Below are positions 1-8,691 of a stretch of 64,000 nt of DNA, piece by piece. The stretch lies in assembly GCF_964266745.1 (NCBI RefSeq), contig NZ_CAXWGX010000027.1:124001-188000 (forward strand), written 5' to 3'. The stretch comes from Propionicimonas sp020161015 (GTDB lineage: Bacteria > Actinomycetota > Actinomycetes > Propionibacteriales > Propionibacteriaceae). The notes under the pieces were generated by a model that was not told the origin of the DNA, made no database searches, and saw only the letters and a program-made list of their open reading frames with translations. Position 1 is the first letter of the stretch, and every line of letters starts with the position of its first letter. The position numbers and the translations under genes are program-made.

Positions 1-1131
1 ACTGAGAGCGCCCGGCTGGGGAGCTGGCTCCTCGGCGGTTCGCTGGGTGCGGCCGCGCTCGTCCCGTTCGTCGGGTGGTGGTACGTGCGGCGGCGCAGCC
101 GTGACCTGCGCTTCGAGGGCATGCCCCCGGGCACCTTCCCGCCGCCCGGCGTGGCGGCCCGGGAAGTGCCGTCCGACCCACGCATGGAGGTCCCGGTGTC
201 GTTCGCGCCGCCCTCGGTGCCGGTCGCCGAGGCGGGGCTACTGCTGGACGGGCAGTCGGACGTGCGCGACACGACCGCGACCCTCGTGCAGCTCGCGGTG
301 TCGGGGGCCGTCCAACTGCGCAGTGACGCCACCCGGCAGGTCCGGCTCGTCGACGCCTCCCGCGCTCCGGACCGGACGGCGAAGCTGCTGCTGCGCAGCC
401 TCTTCCCCAAGGGCACCGACCAGGGTGCTCAGGTCGACCTCGGCGAGCCGGGAACGCTGTCCGAGGGGCACCGCAAGGTCACGCAGGCCGTGCAGGAGCG
501 CTCCCGTGCGGAGGGCTGGTTCCTTCGTGCGCCGGGGGCCGGCTCGGCCCTGGCCGGTCTCGGCGGGCTGTTCTTCCCCGTCCTCGTCGGCGGGATCGTC
601 GGGGTGGTGTTCCTCGGCCCGCTGCTGCTGATCGTCCTGCCGGTGCTGCTCGCGGTCGTGATCACCGCGCTGGTGGCGCGCTCGAAGCTGAAGCGTGGGC
701 AGCGCAGCGCGGTCGGGCGTGCGCTCACCGACCAGGTCGAGGGGTTCCGCACCTACCTCGCGACAGCAGAGGCCGAGCAACTGCAGTTCGAGGAGGGCGA
801 GGACATCTTCAGCAAGTACCTGCCCTGGGCCGTGGCGTTCGACCTCACCGACCGCTGGACCAGGGTGTGCCAGCGGCTGGTCGAGCTCGGGCGCCTGCCC
901 GCGACCGCGCCCGTCTGGTACTACGGGTCGACCTGGGACTTCGGCTCGCTGGGCCGGCAGTTCGACGACCTCGACTCCTCGGTGGGTTCGTCGATCGCCA
1001 CGCCCGCGCCCACCTTCAGCGAGTCGGGCTTCGGCAGCAGTGGCTCCGCGTTCGACAGCGGCGGATTCTCCAGCGGCGGCGGTGGCTTCTCCGGCGGCGG
1101 TGGAGGCGGCGGGGGCGGCGGCAGCTGGTAG
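1..1131 (+). CDS. DUF2207-like membrane protein, C-terminal part (5' end outside window)
   Basis: The reading frame is already open at base 1, so only the C-terminal 376 residues are visible. A hydrophobic helix (roughly residues 10-25 of the visible part, LLGGSLGAAALVPFVGWWYV) is followed by a basic stop-transfer and a soluble domain. A second hydrophobic stretch at about residues 185-222 looks like two closely spaced membrane helices. The protein ends in a low-complexity tail of Ser and Phe followed by a long Gly run ending in SW. This layout (TM, cytosolic domain, TM pair, Gly-rich end) is typical of DUF2207 predicted membrane proteins; their function is unknown. The family call rests on architecture and memory of the family, not on a search. 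Confidence 0.75.
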   Translation, partial: TESARLGSWLLGGSLGAAALVPFVGWWYVRRRSRDLRFEGMPPGTFPPPGVAAREVPSDPRMEVPVSFAPPSVPVAEAGLLLDGQSDVRDTTATLVQLAVSGAVQLRSDATRQVRLVDASRAPDRTAKLLLRSLFPKGTDQGAQVDLGEPGTLSEGHRKVTQAVQERSRAEGWFLRAPGAGSALAGLGGLFFPVLVGGIVGVVFLGPLLLIVLPVLLAVVITALVARSKLKRGQRSAVGRALTDQVEGFRTYLATAEAEQLQFEEGEDIFSKYLPWAVAFDLTDRWTRVCQRLVELGRLPATAPVWYYGSTWDFGSLGRQFDDLDSSVGSSIATPAPTFSESGFGSSGSAFDSGGFSSGGGGFSGGGGGGGGGGSW

Positions 1132-1156
1132 GCGACCGCCGCCCGCAGGGGTGCGG

Positions 1157-1525
1157 CTACTTCACTCCGACGAGGTCGCAGACGAAGATCAGCGTCTCTC
1201 CGGGGGCGATGACGCCGCCGGCGCCGCGGTCGCCGTACGCCAGGTGCGGCGGAATCACCAGGCGGCGGCGTCCACCGACCTTCATCCCGACCAGGCCGTC
1301 GTCCCAGCCGGTGATGACGCGCCGCGCGCCGAGGGGGAACACCAGCGGCTGGCCGCGGTCGTAGCTGGAGTCGAACTCCTCGCCGGAGGAGAACGCCACC
1401 CCCACGTAGTGCACGGCGACGGTCTTGCCGGGGACGGCCTCGGGGCCGATGCCCTCCTCGAGGTCGGTGATCTCCAGGTCGGCGGGAGCTGCGCCCTCGG
1501 GCGGGTCGACGAATGGCTTTTCCAT
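1157..1525 (-). CDS. FKBP-type peptidyl-prolyl cis-trans isomerase
   Basis: A 122-residue single-domain FKBP that should speed cis-trans isomerisation of X-Pro bonds in the cytosol, since no signal peptide is visible. Family signatures are present: VHYVGVAFSSGEEFDSSYDRG, a PLVFPLG segment, VITGWDDGLVGMKVGGRR, IPPHLAYGDRG, and a C-terminal FVCDLV strand. The length equals the minimal FKBP fold. I chose the ATG at 1525 because upstream residues in the same open frame are Arg/Pro-rich and unlike any FKBP. It lies convergent to the DUF2207 gene with only 25 bp between the stops, and is divergent from ssrA. Substrate is unknown. Confidence 0.9.
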   Translation of the reverse strand: MEKPFVDPPEGAAPADLEITDLEEGIGPEAVPGKTVAVHYVGVAFSSGEEFDSSYDRGQPLVFPLGARRVITGWDDGLVGMKVGGRRRLVIPPHLAYGDRGAGGVIAPGETLIFVCDLVGVK

Positions 1526-1601
1526 GCCCGGCACCCTACCGCCCGCGCGAGGGCTCGCCGGCACGCCTTCACTCGGTCCCGCACCCCGCCCCGCGCCTGG
1601 A

Positions 1602-1631
1602 TTCGCCCCCCGGCACGACCGCACGTATACT
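1602..1631 (+). promoter_or_regulatory. candidate ssrA promoter
   Basis: A TATACT hexamer at 1626-1631 is a good match to the bacterial -10 element. The best upstream partner is TTCGCC at 1602-1607 with an 18-bp spacer, a weak -35. The element sits 44 bp ahead of the mature tmRNA 5' end, leaving room for a processed leader. Only the -10 is convincing. Confidence 0.4.
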
Positions 1632-1674
1632 GGAGTGCTGGTCGGGAGTGATCCCGTCCGGTGACAACTCAACA

Positions 1675-2041
<367 letters not shown>

Positions 2042-2058
2042 CCTGCGATGAGAACGAC

Positions 2059-2096
2059 GCGCCTCCGTCCGCCGGACGGGGGCGCTGCCGTTTCCG
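2059..2096 (+). terminator. hairpin terminator after ssrA
   Basis: GCGCCTCCGTCC (2059-2070) and GGACGGGGGCGC (2074-2085) form a 12-bp stem with one G-U pair and a GCC loop. It is followed by TGCCGTTTCC, only a short T-run. It lies 18 bp after the tmRNA end. Termination is inferred from stem strength and position. Confidence 0.6.
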
Positions 2097-2097
2097 C

Positions 2098-2125
2098 TGG
2101 ACAGGTCATTATAAAGAGATATAAG
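2098..2125 (+). promoter_or_regulatory. candidate promoter for the HTH-receiver regulator
   Basis: A conspicuously AT-rich patch in a GC-rich neighbourhood. TGGACA (2098-2103) and TATAAG (2120-2125) are separated by 16 bp; an alternative -10, TATAAA, starts at 2110. It lies about 170 bp before the regulator start, so a long leader, or a small upstream ORF, would be transcribed first. Confidence 0.45.
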
Positions 2126-2176
2126 CTTCATGCGGCCCGGCGAGCACCGACGGGGCCATCACGCCTGGGGGGCCGC

Positions 2177-2296
2177 ATGAGAACGCACGTGTACCTGACC
2201 GGGAGCGGCCCGGACATCGCAGCCGGGGACGATCGCTTCCCGGGACTTGCTCGTTGTGCCGGCCGACAGGTGTCCGGAGGGGCGGCCACGGCATGA
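2177..2296 (+). CDS. possible 39-codon upstream ORF coupled to the regulator
   Basis: An ATG at 2177 preceded by a G-rich stretch opens a 39-codon frame beginning MRTHVYLTGSG. It ends in a TGA that overlaps the ATG of the next gene as ATGA (2293-2296). Such overlaps usually mean translational coupling. I recognise no domain, and in DNA this GC-rich short frames arise by chance, so this is a candidate only. It could instead be non-coding leader. Confidence 0.25.
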   Translation: MRTHVYLTGSGPDIAAGDDRFPGLARCAGRQVSGGAATA

Positions 2297-2871
2297 GCGC
2301 GCTGAGGTTGTCCACGCCCGAGCTCGTCGCGCGGATCCGCGCCGCCAACGGCGACACCCAGGAAGGCCTCGCGCGCCGCCTCGGCGTGTCGTTCCCCACC
2401 GTGAACGCGTGGGAGCGCGGCCGGAGCGAGGCGAAGCCCGTGCACCGGGAGGCTCTGGAGGAGCTGGCCGGTTCGCTGCGGATCAGCCAGGGGCTCGTCG
2501 TGTTGGTGATCGACGACGACCCGGTGACCGTGGAGCTCGTGCGCGCCGCGGCCACCGACGTCGACGCCTCCGTCACGGTCGAGGGGGCGCTCGGCGGCTG
2601 GGAGGGCCTGGTCAAGTGCGGGGCCGTGCAACCGGACCTGTTGTTCCTCGACGTGATGATGCCCGGCATCGACGGGCTGGAGGTCGCCCGTCGCCTGCCC
2701 TCGATCGAGGGGCTGGCGGGCCTGCGGATCGTGTTCGTGACCTCTTCGCGGAATCCCGACGTGCTGGCCAGGGCCGCGGCGCTCGGCACGGAGGTCCTGC
2801 CCAAGCCCCTCGAACTCGACGAACTCGCCCGGGTCATGGGCGAAGCCCTCGAGCCGGCGTCCCCGCGCTGA
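2293..2871 (+). CDS. response regulator with N-terminal XRE-type HTH and C-terminal receiver domain
   Basis: 192 residues. Residues 6-62 form a helix-turn-helix of the Cro/C1 (XRE) type (TQEGLARRLGVSFPTVNAWERGRSE). Residues 68-185 form a CheY-like receiver with the acidic cluster D74-D76, the phospho-acceptor D120 in LFLDVMMPG, the Thr/Ser switch in VFVTSS, and the Lys in LPKPLEL. This order is the reverse of ordinary response regulators, where the receiver comes first. The start at 2293 is preceded by GGAGG at 2276-2280, a rather long spacing of 12. A histidine kinase gene follows about 280 bp downstream in the same direction and is the likely partner by inference. Targets are unknown. Confidence 0.85.
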   Translation: MSALRLSTPELVARIRAANGDTQEGLARRLGVSFPTVNAWERGRSEAKPVHREALEELAGSLRISQGLVVLVIDDDPVTVELVRAAATDVDASVTVEGALGGWEGLVKCGAVQPDLLFLDVMMPGIDGLEVARRLPSIEGLAGLRIVFVTSSRNPDVLARAAALGTEVLPKPLELDELARVMGEALEPASPR

Positions 2872-3154
2872 CCCCACCCGACCGGGCATCCCGCCGGTAA
2901 CGGCCGGATCGGGCGGCTGTGGTGAAATGCTCCAATTGCCTGCAACGGGCGTCGGCAATGACGTCCTCGAATGGGTGACAATGTCCCCGTCCGGGTGACT
3001 ACCTGTGCGGGTGACAAGGGGCGATGCATGATTAACCGCAATCAACGCGCCCGGCCACCAGCCCGATGAAAGTTCATCATTCGCTCCTGCCGGCGGCCTT
3101 TTCGTTGTTACTGTCCAGGTGTCGTCGCGGGGCACCGGGGCGACACGCCCAGGT
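2872..3154. other. intergenic region with direct and inverted repeats
   Basis: A 283-bp gap between the HTH-receiver regulator and the histidine kinase, with lower GC than its surroundings. GGGTGAC occurs three times on the + strand (2973-2979, 2993-2999, 3009-3015). A perfect inverted repeat GATGAA-AG-TTCATC lies at 3065-3078, about 80 bp before the kinase. Both are plausible operator elements; which protein binds is unknown. No small gene is convincing here. Confidence 0.4.
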
Positions 3155-4234
3155 ATGACATCCGACGAAGCAGGCAGGAAAGGCACACCGAAAGTGACCG
3201 CCATCACTTCTGTGCAGACCGAGCAGCCGGGAGCCGGCTCGATCACCGCACAGCTCGCGGCCGTGGGCCACGAACTCAGGACACCGCTCAACGCCGTCAT
3301 CGGACTCTCGGCCGTCCTCGCCCGCCAGTTGCACGGGCCGCTCACCGACAAGCAGGCCGAGTACGTGGCCCAGATCGAGGCCAGCGGGCGGCACCTGCTC
3401 GCGCTGGTCACGGACATCCTCGACTACGCCAAGGCGGACGCCGACAGGCTCAGCACCGACATCGCCGAATTGGCCGCCGGCGAGGTCGTGGACGACGCGG
3501 TGGGCATGATCGGCGAACAGGCCCGGGAGCGCGGCATCGCCGTGCTCGTCGACGTGCCCGCGGCTGTGCCGCTGCTGCTCGGCGACGCGGTGCGCGTGCG
3601 GCAGATGCTGCTCAACCTGCTCTCCAACGCCGTGAAGTTCACCGCGCCGGGTGGCCAGGTGGGTGTCGGCGTGCGCAGCGAGGGCGACCGTGTCGTCCTG
3701 GACGTGTGGGACACCGGCGTCGGCATCGCCCCCGAGCACCTCGACGTCGTCTTCGAGCCGTTCGAGCAGCTCGACTCGCCGCTGTCGCGCCACCACGCCG
3801 GGACCGGCCTGGGGCTCGCGATCACCCGCCGCCTCGCCGAACTCCAGGGCGCGCAGGTCAGGGTGCGGAGCACCGTCGGTACCGGCTCCGTGTTCACCCT
3901 GGACTTCCCGGCCGCGGCGGCGGCCGCCGCGACCGAGGTGCCCGCGGTGCCCGAGCGGCTGGCCACCGTCGTCCCGCTGCGGCAGCCACGCGACCGGATG
4001 CCGGCCGGGACGTCCGCCACAGGTGCCAGACTGGGCTCCGGGAGGTGTCATGCAGAGTTACCAGGTGGGGGACCTGCTGGTGGCCGGGATCTCGATCTCG
4101 GACGGGGTCTTCGACGGCGCAGTCGTGCTGCTGCTGGACGCCGACGAGTCGGGGACGCTGGGTGTGGTGCTGAACCGGACCACGGAGATCGAACTGTCCG
4201 GGGCGTTGCCGGCCTGGTCGTCCCTGGTCAGTGA
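3155..4234 (+). CDS. soluble sensor histidine kinase (HisKA-HATPase)
   Basis: A cytosolic two-component kinase without visible membrane helices or input domain. From the ATG at 3155, H39 in GHELRTPLNAVIG is the autophosphorylated His. The N box is LLNLLSNAVKF, the G1 box DTGVGI, the F box FEPFEQ and the G2 box GTGLGLAI. A GTG at 3194 with GGAAAGG 10 bp upstream, or a GTG at 3119, are alternative starts. The kinase fold ends near VFTLDFPAA (about 3912). After that the frame runs on through an Ala-rich linker and into the next gene, overlapping yqgE by 185 bp. The last 60 or so residues (Gly/Arg-rich) are therefore doubtful. Probable partner: the upstream HTH-receiver regulator. Confidence 0.8.
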   Translation: MTSDEAGRKGTPKVTAITSVQTEQPGAGSITAQLAAVGHELRTPLNAVIGLSAVLARQLHGPLTDKQAEYVAQIEASGRHLLALVTDILDYAKADADRLSTDIAELAAGEVVDDAVGMIGEQARERGIAVLVDVPAAVPLLLGDAVRVRQMLLNLLSNAVKFTAPGGQVGVGVRSEGDRVVLDVWDTGVGIAPEHLDVVFEPFEQLDSPLSRHHAGTGLGLAITRRLAELQGAQVRVRSTVGTGSVFTLDFPAAAAAAATEVPAVPERLATVVPLRQPRDRMPAGTSATGARLGSGRCHAELPGGGPAGGRDLDLGRGLRRRSRAAAGRRRVGDAGCGAEPDHGDRTVRGVAGLVVPGQ

Positions 4235-4607
4235 GCCGCAGGCGCTCTTCGACGGCGGGCCGGTCTCGCAGCAGGGCGCGGTGTGCCTCGCCGAGCCGTG
4301 GTCGGCGACGGAGGAGCCGCCCGGGTGGCGTCCCGTGTTCGACCGGGTGGGACTGCTGAACCTCGACACCCCCGTGGAGATCGCCGAGGGCACCTACCGC
4401 AACCTGCGCATCTTCGCCGGCTACGCCGGCTGGGACGCCGGGCAGCTGGAGAGCGAACTGGAGTTCGGGATGTGGCACGTGCTGCCGGCGTTGGCCGGCG
4501 ACGTCTTCGACCCGGAGCCCCGCACCCTGTGGCGGCGGGTGCTGCGGCGCCAGGGCGGCGAGCTCGGCCTGCTCTCGACGTGGACCTCCGAGACAGAGGC
4601 CAACTGA
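4050..4607 (+). CDS. YqgE/AlgH family protein
   Basis: 185 residues matching the YqgE/AlgH family of cytosolic proteins of unsettled function. Family marks are GDLLVAGISISDGVFDGAVVLLLDAD, GTLGVVLNRTTE, FDGGPVSQQGAVCL, and RIFAGYAGWDAGQLESELEFGMWHV. The start ATG at 4050 has GGGAGG at 4040-4045. The gene overlaps the 3' end of the open frame of the preceding kinase. It sits 86 bp upstream of mtrA and reads in the same direction, but the mtrA promoter candidate lies between them. Confidence 0.9.
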   Translation: MQSYQVGDLLVAGISISDGVFDGAVVLLLDADESGTLGVVLNRTTEIELSGALPAWSSLVSEPQALFDGGPVSQQGAVCLAEPWSATEEPPGWRPVFDRVGLLNLDTPVEIAEGTYRNLRIFAGYAGWDAGQLESELEFGMWHVLPALAGDVFDPEPRTLWRRVLRRQGGELGLLSTWTSETEAN

Positions 4608-4657
4608 GCACGCGCCCGTCCGGCTGGGCGTGGCACTCGGCGCACGGCTGGGATGGC

Positions 4658-4663
4658 TAGTAT
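4658..4663 (+). promoter_or_regulatory. candidate -10 element of the mtrAB operon
   Basis: TAGTAT at 4658-4663, 31 bp upstream of the mtrA start, in a locally AT-enriched spot. No good -35 is seen. The same hexamer occurs in front of secA. Confidence 0.4.
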
Positions 4664-4693
4664 CGATGCACCGGCTACCAAGGAGGGAAGAAG

Positions 4694-5407
4694 GTGTCAG
4701 AGGCTCCCCGGAGTTCCGCCCCGCGGATCCTGGTGGTCGACGACGACGAGGCACTCGCCGAGATGCTTCACATCGTGCTCGGCTCTGAGGGTTTCGACGC
4801 GCGCCTGTGCCACCATGGCGACACGGCGCTGGACGCCTTCCGGGACTACCGGCCCGATCTCGTTCTGCTGGACCTGATGCTGCCCGGCCGCGACGGTGTG
4901 GACGTCTGCCGCGACATCCGCGCGGAGTCCGGCGTCCCCGTGGTGATGCTCACCGCGAAGAGCGACACGATCGACGTGGTGGACGGGTTGTCCGCCGGCG
5001 CGGACGACTACGTGGCCAAGCCCTTCAAGACCCAGGAGCTGATCGCCCGCATCAAGACCCGGCTGCGGCGCCACGTGACGCCCGACGCCGACGTCGACAA
5101 CCTGCGCATCGGCGACCTCGTGATCCGTGTGAACGAGCACACCGTCCGCCGCGGGGACAGCGAGATCGTGCTCACCCCCCTCGAGTTCGACCTGCTGCTC
5201 GCCCTCGCCCGGCGCCCGCGCCAGGCATTCACGCGCGAGGTCCTGCTGGAGGAGGTGTGGGGCTACCGGCACGCGAGTGACACGCGGCTGGTCAACGTCC
5301 ACGTCCAGCGGCTGCGCTCGAAGATCGAGAAGGACCCCGAGCGACCCGAGATCATCGTCACCGTCCGTGGTGTCGGCTACCGGGCCGGGGAGCCCAAGCC
5401 GGCCTGA
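4694..5407 (+). CDS. mtrA: DNA-binding response regulator MtrA
   Basis: 237 residues, an OmpR-family regulator of envelope homeostasis, cell division and, in streptomycetes, development. Receiver domain residues 11-125 carry the acidic pocket VDDDE, phospho-acceptor D60 in LVLLDLMLPG, Thr in VVMLTAKS, and Lys in YVAKPF. The winged helix (about 135-232) contains the signature LTPLEFDLLLALARRP, EVLLEEVWGY and VRGVGYRAG. GTG at 4694 is chosen because AGGAGG (4681-4686) lies 7 bp upstream. The assignment to MtrA rather than another OmpR-type regulator rests on the following mtrB and lpqB genes. Stop and mtrB start overlap as ATGA. Confidence 0.96.
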   Translation: MSEAPRSSAPRILVVDDDEALAEMLHIVLGSEGFDARLCHHGDTALDAFRDYRPDLVLLDLMLPGRDGVDVCRDIRAESGVPVVMLTAKSDTIDVVDGLSAGADDYVAKPFKTQELIARIKTRLRRHVTPDADVDNLRIGDLVIRVNEHTVRRGDSEIVLTPLEFDLLLALARRPRQAFTREVLLEEVWGYRHASDTRLVNVHVQRLRSKIEKDPERPEIIVTVRGVGYRAGEPKPA

Positions 5408-6966
5408 TGAGAGGCCTCGCCCGCTTCGCCCCGTTCCGGCTCTGGGCCAGGTCGCTGCCCTTCCGCGTCGTGGTGAGCACGCTGGCGGCGGCGATCGTGA
5501 TCCTGGTGGCCACCGGCTGGTTCCTGATGGACCAGTCGAGCCGGGGCATCATGGCGGGCAAGACCCAGACCAGTGTCGCCGAGGCGTCGGCCGTGGTGGC
5601 CAGCATGCAGCGCGACCTGTCCACCACCGACCTGCGCACGACCTCGGTCAGCGAGCGGATCAGCCGCCTGGCCAGGGAGGCCGCCAGCCGCGGGCAGGTG
5701 GGCAACCAGTACTTCGTGCTCGTCGAGACGCCGATCTCCGAGATCGGGACCGCCGGCCTGGCACCGGAGAGCATCCCGGCACGGATCCGGGCTGCGCTCG
5801 GCGAGGACGGCCTGTGGAGCACCCCGACCTTGATCCGCTTCACCGACTCCCGTCCGGAGGAGCCGGGCCTGGTCGTGGCGACCACCCTGTCCGCGCCGGG
5901 CCAGTCGCCGTACCCGATCTTCTTCCTGTTCTCCACCGCCCGCGAGCAGGAGACGCTCGCGGTGGTCCAGCAGGCCACCCTGGCCACCGGTCTGTTCCTG
6001 CTCGCGGGCCTGACGGCGACCGTGTACCTGATCGCCCTGCAGGTGCTGCGCCCGGTGCGCGCCGCCCGCCTGGCCGCGGAGAGCCTGGCCGCAGGGCACC
6101 TCGAGGACCGGATGGCCGTGGTCGGCACCGAGGACCTCGCGGGGCTGGCGCGGTCGATGAACCACATGGCCGAGGAACTGGACAAGAAGATCACCCAGCT
6201 CCAGAACCTGTCGCTGGTGCAGCAGCGGTTCGTCTCGGACGTCTCCCACGAACTGCGGACGCCCCTGACCACCATCCGCATGGCCGCGGAGGTGCTGCAC
6301 GCGCACCGGGCGAGCTTCGACGCCGCGTCCGGACGTTCCACGGAGCTGCTGGCCGCAGAGCTCGACCGCTTCGAGGAGCTGCTGACCGACCTGCTGGAGA
6401 TCTCCCGGTTCGACGCCGGCGCGGCGGAACTGGCGCTCGACGATGTCGACCTGGTCGGGCTCGTCGCAGAGGAACTGCACGCGCTTCAGCGGCTGGCCGA
6501 GGGCGCCGGCAGCGTGATGACCCTGGACGCGGAGACCCGCTGCGTCGCAGAGATCGACAGCCGCCGGATCCGCCGCATCCTTCGCAACCTGATCACCAAC
6601 GCCATCGAGCACGGGGAGGGCCGACCCATCACCGTCTACGTCCGCGGCGACGACCACGCGGTCGCGATCGCCGTCCGCGACCACGGCGTCGGCTTCTCCG
6701 CCGCCGAGGCGGGGCAGGTGTTCAACCGGTTCTGGCGCGCCGACCCGTCCCGTGGCCGGCGGGTGGGCGGCACCGGCCTGGGCCTGTCGATCTCGCTGGA
6801 GGACGCGCGGCTGCACGGCGGCTGGCTGAACGCCTGGGGCCGGCCGGGCCTCGGTGCGCAGTTCCGGCTGACGCTCCCGCGGCGTGCCGGGGAGCCGCTG
6901 GAGTCCTCGCCGTGGCCGTTGGTGCCACCCGATGTCCGGGAGGTGACCCATGTTCCGCTCGGCTAG
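5407..6966 (+). CDS. mtrB: membrane sensor histidine kinase MtrB
   Basis: 519 residues, partner kinase of MtrA. Two membrane helices are visible (about 20-42 and 195-218) flanking an extracytoplasmic domain, followed by a HAMP linker, the dimerisation/phosphorylation segment VSDVSHELRTPLTTIRMAAEVLH, and a HATPase domain with LRNLITNAIEHG, DHGVGFS and GTGLGLSI. The ATG overlaps the mtrA stop (5407). The 3' end overlaps lpqB by 17 bp. Architecture and length match actinobacterial MtrB. Confidence 0.96.
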   Translation: MRGLARFAPFRLWARSLPFRVVVSTLAAAIVILVATGWFLMDQSSRGIMAGKTQTSVAEASAVVASMQRDLSTTDLRTTSVSERISRLAREAASRGQVGNQYFVLVETPISEIGTAGLAPESIPARIRAALGEDGLWSTPTLIRFTDSRPEEPGLVVATTLSAPGQSPYPIFFLFSTAREQETLAVVQQATLATGLFLLAGLTATVYLIALQVLRPVRAARLAAESLAAGHLEDRMAVVGTEDLAGLARSMNHMAEELDKKITQLQNLSLVQQRFVSDVSHELRTPLTTIRMAAEVLHAHRASFDAASGRSTELLAAELDRFEELLTDLLEISRFDAGAAELALDDVDLVGLVAEELHALQRLAEGAGSVMTLDAETRCVAEIDSRRIRRILRNLITNAIEHGEGRPITVYVRGDDHAVAIAVRDHGVGFSAAEAGQVFNRFWRADPSRGRRVGGTGLGLSISLEDARLHGGWLNAWGRPGLGAQFRLTLPRRAGEPLESSPWPLVPPDVREVTHVPLG

Positions 6967-8641
6967 GACCATCGGCGCGCTCGTGGCGGCTGCGCTGCTG
7001 GCCGGCTGCGCCACGGTGCCGACCTCCGGGCCGGTCGACCGGCACACGCCGCAGGCCACCGGGGTGAACTCCGGCGTCCGGATCGACCCCCTGCCGCCCG
7101 CGGACGGGGCCAGCCCGCTGCTGGTCGTGGAGGGCTTCCTGCACGCGATGAGCGTGTACCAGCCCGACTACGCGGTCGCGCGGCAGTACCTGACGCCGTC
7201 GGCGAGTGCGGCCTGGCACCCGGAGTCGGGCGTGCAGGTGTACGCCGACGGCGTCCCGCCCGCCGAGTACGGGCTCTCGGCGCCCATGACCGGCACGATC
7301 GACGCCGACGGCGTCTACCGGCCGGGGCCGGGCACCGTCCGCACCCACAACTTCCAGCTGGTCAAGGACGACGGCGCACAGTGGCGGATCTCCAACCCGC
7401 CCGAGGGGCTGCTCGTTTCCCGGTACGTCTTCACCACCGGCTTCGCCGCGGTCTCCCTGCATTTCCTCGACCGGAGCGGGACCACCCTCGTGCCCGACCC
7501 GCGCTACTTCGCCACCGGTGACCAGGCCCTGGAGGAGGCGGCCCGCGCGCAGCTGGCCGGCCCGTCGGCCTGGCTGGCCCCTGCCGTCCGCAGCCTGGAC
7601 CTGGCGGGTGTCGGGGTGGCGAGCGTCACCGTGGACGACGAGGGCACGGCTGTCGTCGTGCTCGACGGCGCGGCGAGCAGCCTGGACGCCGAGGCGCGAC
7701 GGGACGTCCTGGCGGAGCTCACCTACACCCTCACCGGGTTCGCCCAGGTGAGCGCCGTGCAGGTGTCGGCCGCGGGCCAGGTGTGGCGCGACGACTCCGG
7801 CCAGGCCGTCGTGCGGCCGCAGGCGTTCTCCGCGCTGTCCCCGTCGGGAAGTCCCTCCCGGGTGCTCTACCTGGTGCGTGAGCACAAGCTGGCCCGCATC
7901 CGGGACACCACCACGTGGGGTGACCCGACGCCGGTCGACACCGGCCTGAGCCGTCCCGAGCAGGTGGCGGTCAGCCCTGACCTCACGCAGGTGGCGGCGA
8001 CGACGCAGGGCGCCACGCGGCTGGAGGCCGGGCAGGCGGGGACAGACAAGGCGCGCGTGGTGCGCACCGGCACCGGCCTGCTGCGGCCGGTGTTCGCCCG
8101 CAATGGCGAGCTCTGGTCGCCGGCGGCGTCGGGGGCGTCCGCCCTGGAGGTGTACAAGGGCGAGCAGAAGCTCAAGGTTGTGGTCGACGGCGTGCCCGCG
8201 CAGCGCGTCCGGGCCTTCGCCCTGTCGCCGGACGGCAGTCGCGCCGCCCTGATCCTGATGCAGGGGGACGTGTCGTCCGTCGGCCTGGTGCGGGTGGAAC
8301 GGACCGACGGCGCGATCGCGATCACGGGCTGGCAGAGCATCGACCTGGCGCTCAACCCGGGTAGTGCGGCCACCTCGCTCGACATCGGGTGGAGTTCGCC
8401 GACCCAGCTCGGGGTGCTGCGCACGAGCGACAGCCAGACCGGTGTCGTCCAGCTCGCCCAGGACGGGTCGGTCGCGACCGACATCGGTCCCAGCGAGGAC
8501 GCGGAGCTGAGTCGCCTGGCCGTGGCCCCCGGTGGGCCCGCGGTGGCCCTCGGCGCCAACGGCGACGTGTACCGGTTCGGGGGCGAGTTCAACTGGAACC
8601 TCGCGCTCACGGGTGTGGACGCGGTGGCCTACTCCGGTTGA
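6950..8641 (+). CDS. lpqB: lipoprotein LpqB
   Basis: 563 residues with a lipoprotein signal (positive N-terminus, hydrophobic core, lipobox LLAGC with Cys near residue 21), so it should be anchored to the outer face of the membrane. The N-terminal half (about 40-260) resembles the GerMN-containing LpqB domain; the C-terminal half looks like a beta-propeller. In mycobacteria LpqB interacts with MtrB and modulates MtrA signalling. Gene order mtrA-mtrB-lpqB with a 17-bp overlap fits that role here. The start ATG lies inside mtrB. Confidence 0.95.
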   Translation: MFRSARTIGALVAAALLAGCATVPTSGPVDRHTPQATGVNSGVRIDPLPPADGASPLLVVEGFLHAMSVYQPDYAVARQYLTPSASAAWHPESGVQVYADGVPPAEYGLSAPMTGTIDADGVYRPGPGTVRTHNFQLVKDDGAQWRISNPPEGLLVSRYVFTTGFAAVSLHFLDRSGTTLVPDPRYFATGDQALEEAARAQLAGPSAWLAPAVRSLDLAGVGVASVTVDDEGTAVVVLDGAASSLDAEARRDVLAELTYTLTGFAQVSAVQVSAAGQVWRDDSGQAVVRPQAFSALSPSGSPSRVLYLVREHKLARIRDTTTWGDPTPVDTGLSRPEQVAVSPDLTQVAATTQGATRLEAGQAGTDKARVVRTGTGLLRPVFARNGELWSPAASGASALEVYKGEQKLKVVVDGVPAQRVRAFALSPDGSRAALILMQGDVSSVGLVRVERTDGAIAITGWQSIDLALNPGSAATSLDIGWSSPTQLGVLRTSDSQTGVVQLAQDGSVATDIGPSEDAELSRLAVAPGGPAVALGANGDVYRFGGEFNWNLALTGVDAVAYSG

Positions 8642-8691
8642 GCCTGTGGACGGCTGACGCCGTCCGCACCGTGCGCCCGGAGGATGCCGTC

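Noticed and set aside
2104..2135. AT-rich patch after ssrA considered as a phage attachment site
   Set aside because: tmRNA 3' ends are common integration sites, but no integrase or repeat of the ssrA end is present.
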